A DNA stretch of 64,000 nt. Origin: Hemibagrus wyckioides (Eukaryota; Chordata; Actinopteri; Siluriformes; Bagridae). The position numbers and the translations under genes are program-made. The notes under the pieces were generated by a model. That model was not told where the DNA came from and ran no database searches. It worked only from the letters and a program-made list of their open reading frames with translations. The stretch spans positions 12,376,511 to 12,440,510 of the forward strand of contig NC_080723.1 in NCBI RefSeq assembly GCF_019097595.1, given 5' to 3'. This document shows, one piece after another, positions 61,540 to 64,000 of this stretch. Position 1 is the stretch's first letter; every line of letters begins with the position of its first letter.

Positions 61540-64000
61540 GATTCATAAGCTGAACAAACACATAAAAAATCTATCTGATCGGGTGAATACCAATATTCTG
61601 AATACAAATATTTTTATTGGACAAATTTATACTCCTATTTTGTGCCAAACCCATCCTAAAGTCTAATCCATTCCTGGTTTTGAAAGGGTGGAGAAGGGGG
61701 CTCAGTTATCTTGGAAGTCTATCCACTGTCTGACATTTTGCTGTAACCACAATACTTCATACTGAAACATATTTTGGACAATGTAAATATAACAGCATTA
61801 CAGAGCAATATTAAATATATAAATTATGTTTGAGTGCACAGCTGAGATGACCTCCTAATTGAAAAATGTCATCTCTCAAGGACCAAATTTTATATGGAAT
61901 GTTGATTCTTACGATATAATTAGGAACTTTACCGACTTAAAGCAAGATCTTGAATCTGTAACCAGAACAAATGACTTCTCAGTCAGATTATCCATTAAAA
62001 TGGGGATACATGAAGGATTTAATATATTAATTCTTAAAAACTCAAAATTGCATAATGAAGGCATTAAAAGTACATTGCATACACATTATGATTTCATGAC
62101 CCTGGTTTTGAATCTCAGAATCAGAAAGATTTATTACCCAAGTACGATAGCCATAGCATACCAGTTTGACCTGGCAGTTGTTCCATTAACAGAGACTAAT
62201 TCAAACAAAGTAATCTTTGAATAAACAAAGTATCTTGCCACATAGAATACCAAATAAATATGTAAATAAATAGTTTGTTGAGTGGCCAAGACAATTCCCC
62301 ATTTCCACTCCTGCCTATGCAGCATTCTTTTTGCCATTGTTAATGCAATATTTATTTGCCTATTTCTAGTTTATTGTGTAAAAATTAAGTATTGCAATTG
62401 ACAGCTGTATAATACTTTTTTTTTCCCCCCAGAATGAAAGGAAAGTGCTTGACTTTAAGGCAGTGGTCTACATTTAACTGAACATCTGCTGTCTCCAAAG
62501 AGCTAAACGAGAAGTACTAACCTTGGAGGTGTGAACTGCACTCAGGTAATTTAATGATCTGTAAATTCAAGTGAAGCGAATGTGTAAGCTGAGTCTGAAT
62601 ATGGAGACGTATGTAAATGTTGATTTGATGTTTGAACATAAGTGGCTGAATTAAATTGCCAACTGTAGTCACCATGTCTCTTGACAATTAACTTTTATTG
62701 ACAGCAGATGTCATTCAGATGTTGATAATGTTAAGTAAGCTAAAGACAAGCTCTGCAGCAGCTACAATAAAATGACCAAGTAGAACTATATAATGTTAGT
62801 GCTGTTTTAGACAGATGTTATGCAAATTCTAGTCACAAGTAACCAGATTGAACATTAAATAAAAGATTTCAAAATGTTGAGGAAATATATTGGAGGTTCC
62901 CAGACATAATTAATATCTATGCATTTTTGTTTCTTCAGCAATTGTTAGTATTTTTAAGTTCTGATTTTTTTGTTCCACTCTTGTGTATTGGTCCTTCTAT
63001 ATAGCCAACAGTCACGTGTGGCTGTACAGCTAATTGGGTGTATTATAAAAGTATATTCCATTTTTTTTATTGTAAACCACTGAATTTGCACTTACCTTTT
63101 ATGTAAGCTTACAAGATATGGGGCATGTAATGGGTAGCAGTATGGGAAGGTGATTTCTGTGATAAAGCATGGTAAAGACATAAATTAATACAGGAATAAA
63201 AATGATCTATGTTGAGCCAGAGGCACTTGAGGATTAAATTTATGTGAGTATTGTATTCTGTTTGTCCCCCTCAACCATGATAGATTGTTCCCCAGACTCT
63301 GATGGAATTAAATGCATCAACTAATTAGTTTTCTGTTGACAATGCCATAAAGGCATAAGTGCTTGCCTTCAGCAACCAGTGATGTGGAATCTGTTCAGCA
63401 AAATATCTACCTTCACTGACCAGAGAATTATACACTCCAGGCAAACATGGTCCTCTTCCCTAAAGGAGAATATAAATATAGTGAAAAAGACCTTGTTTGC
63501 CTGTGTTTATATATAAGGGTTACATGTATCAGTTCATGCATAGCAGAATGTGGTGCCTTGCCCAGGGGCCCAGGATTTAATGTTCCTTGCTTCCATACTG
63601 CCAATGCTGCTTTTTTTTCCCTCAAAACTGTAAACCTTTTTTTCTTATACTCCCAAAACTACCTTCTGCCTTCCACCTCATAGTATTTACATGTTGCAGT
63701 TTCTCAGTTCTTATCTGAATAGAGAACTCTTAAAGGCATAAAAAGCACAGGCTACATTAAACACCATTCAGTTGCCTCACCCTCCTGCTGAGAACTCTTT
63801 TCCTACTAGGTGAATGAAAATGAGAATGCTTATTTTGTAGAGCGTAACAAGGTAACAGCAAATCTGATCCCTGAGGCATAAGGCTGATGTAACATGCTAT
63901 TCATATGTAATTGCAGATGCCACTTGCTATCATGGGCCTTCATGATAGTTAGTCATGACCTATCTCACCGATTGCCGAAGTATACCATAAAGACTGGTGT
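61540..64000. other. Intergenic stretch with weak candidate features
   Basis: A 121-codon frame (61859-62224) has no assured family, and its end overlaps a dispersed-repeat wording (CAGAATCAGAAAGATTTATT at about 62118). A segment 62433-62545 is bounded by TTTCCCCCCAG and CTCAG|GTAATT and could be a small exon of an unknown transcript. The remainder is AT-rich with no recognised feature. Confidence 0.35.

Overview
The window is vertebrate nuclear DNA, AT-rich and gene-poor, with intron-style splice signals, many long dinucleotide and tetranucleotide microsatellites, decayed Tc1/mariner copies, a hAT element and tRNA-derived SINEs. The repeat families and the single recognisable protein point to a ray-finned fish, probably an otophysan such as a catfish; the species is an inference. 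No prokaryotic system, CRISPR array or operon is present.

Only one protein-coding gene is well supported: lrrc4c (netrin-G ligand 1, NGL-1), + strand, with its complete 647-codon reading frame in a single exon (CDS 37152-39095). Upstream on the same strand is a textbook short noncoding exon (28368-28436) with strong flanking splice sites. At the left edge a CpG-rich segment with a CCAAT box, a TATA box and a consensus donor at 1769 looks like a promoter plus first noncoding exon (about 430-1768). If these belong together, the gene fills about 1-41.2 kb with introns of about 26.6 kb and 8.7 kb. Two upstream AUGs (28399 and 37148) precede the main start; the second overlaps it as ATGAATG.

The introns hold low-complexity arrays, one Tc1-like pseudogene on the minus strand (about 16160-17012), a second, different Tc1-family deletion copy (about 30778-31481), a SINE tail and several repeat-poor stretches whose composition suggests conserved noncoding elements. 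None of these is proved without alignment.

The right third (about 41.2-64 kb) shows no convincing gene. It contains a Tc1-like 5' fragment (about 42924-43380), a larger minus-strand Tc1-like transposase pseudogene (46440-47355), two tRNA-type SINE copies in opposite orientation (51023-51266 and 55755-55970), a duplicated locus built round (AAT)n arrays (49202-50515), and a complete 1,024-bp hAT-type element (60507-61530) with a perfect 8-bp target duplication.

The most informative observations are the upstream-AUG arrangement of lrrc4c, the hAT element with promoter-like motifs and a truncated transposase start, and a CA microsatellite grown inside a Tc1 transposase gene. I found no evidence of a wholly new biological system.
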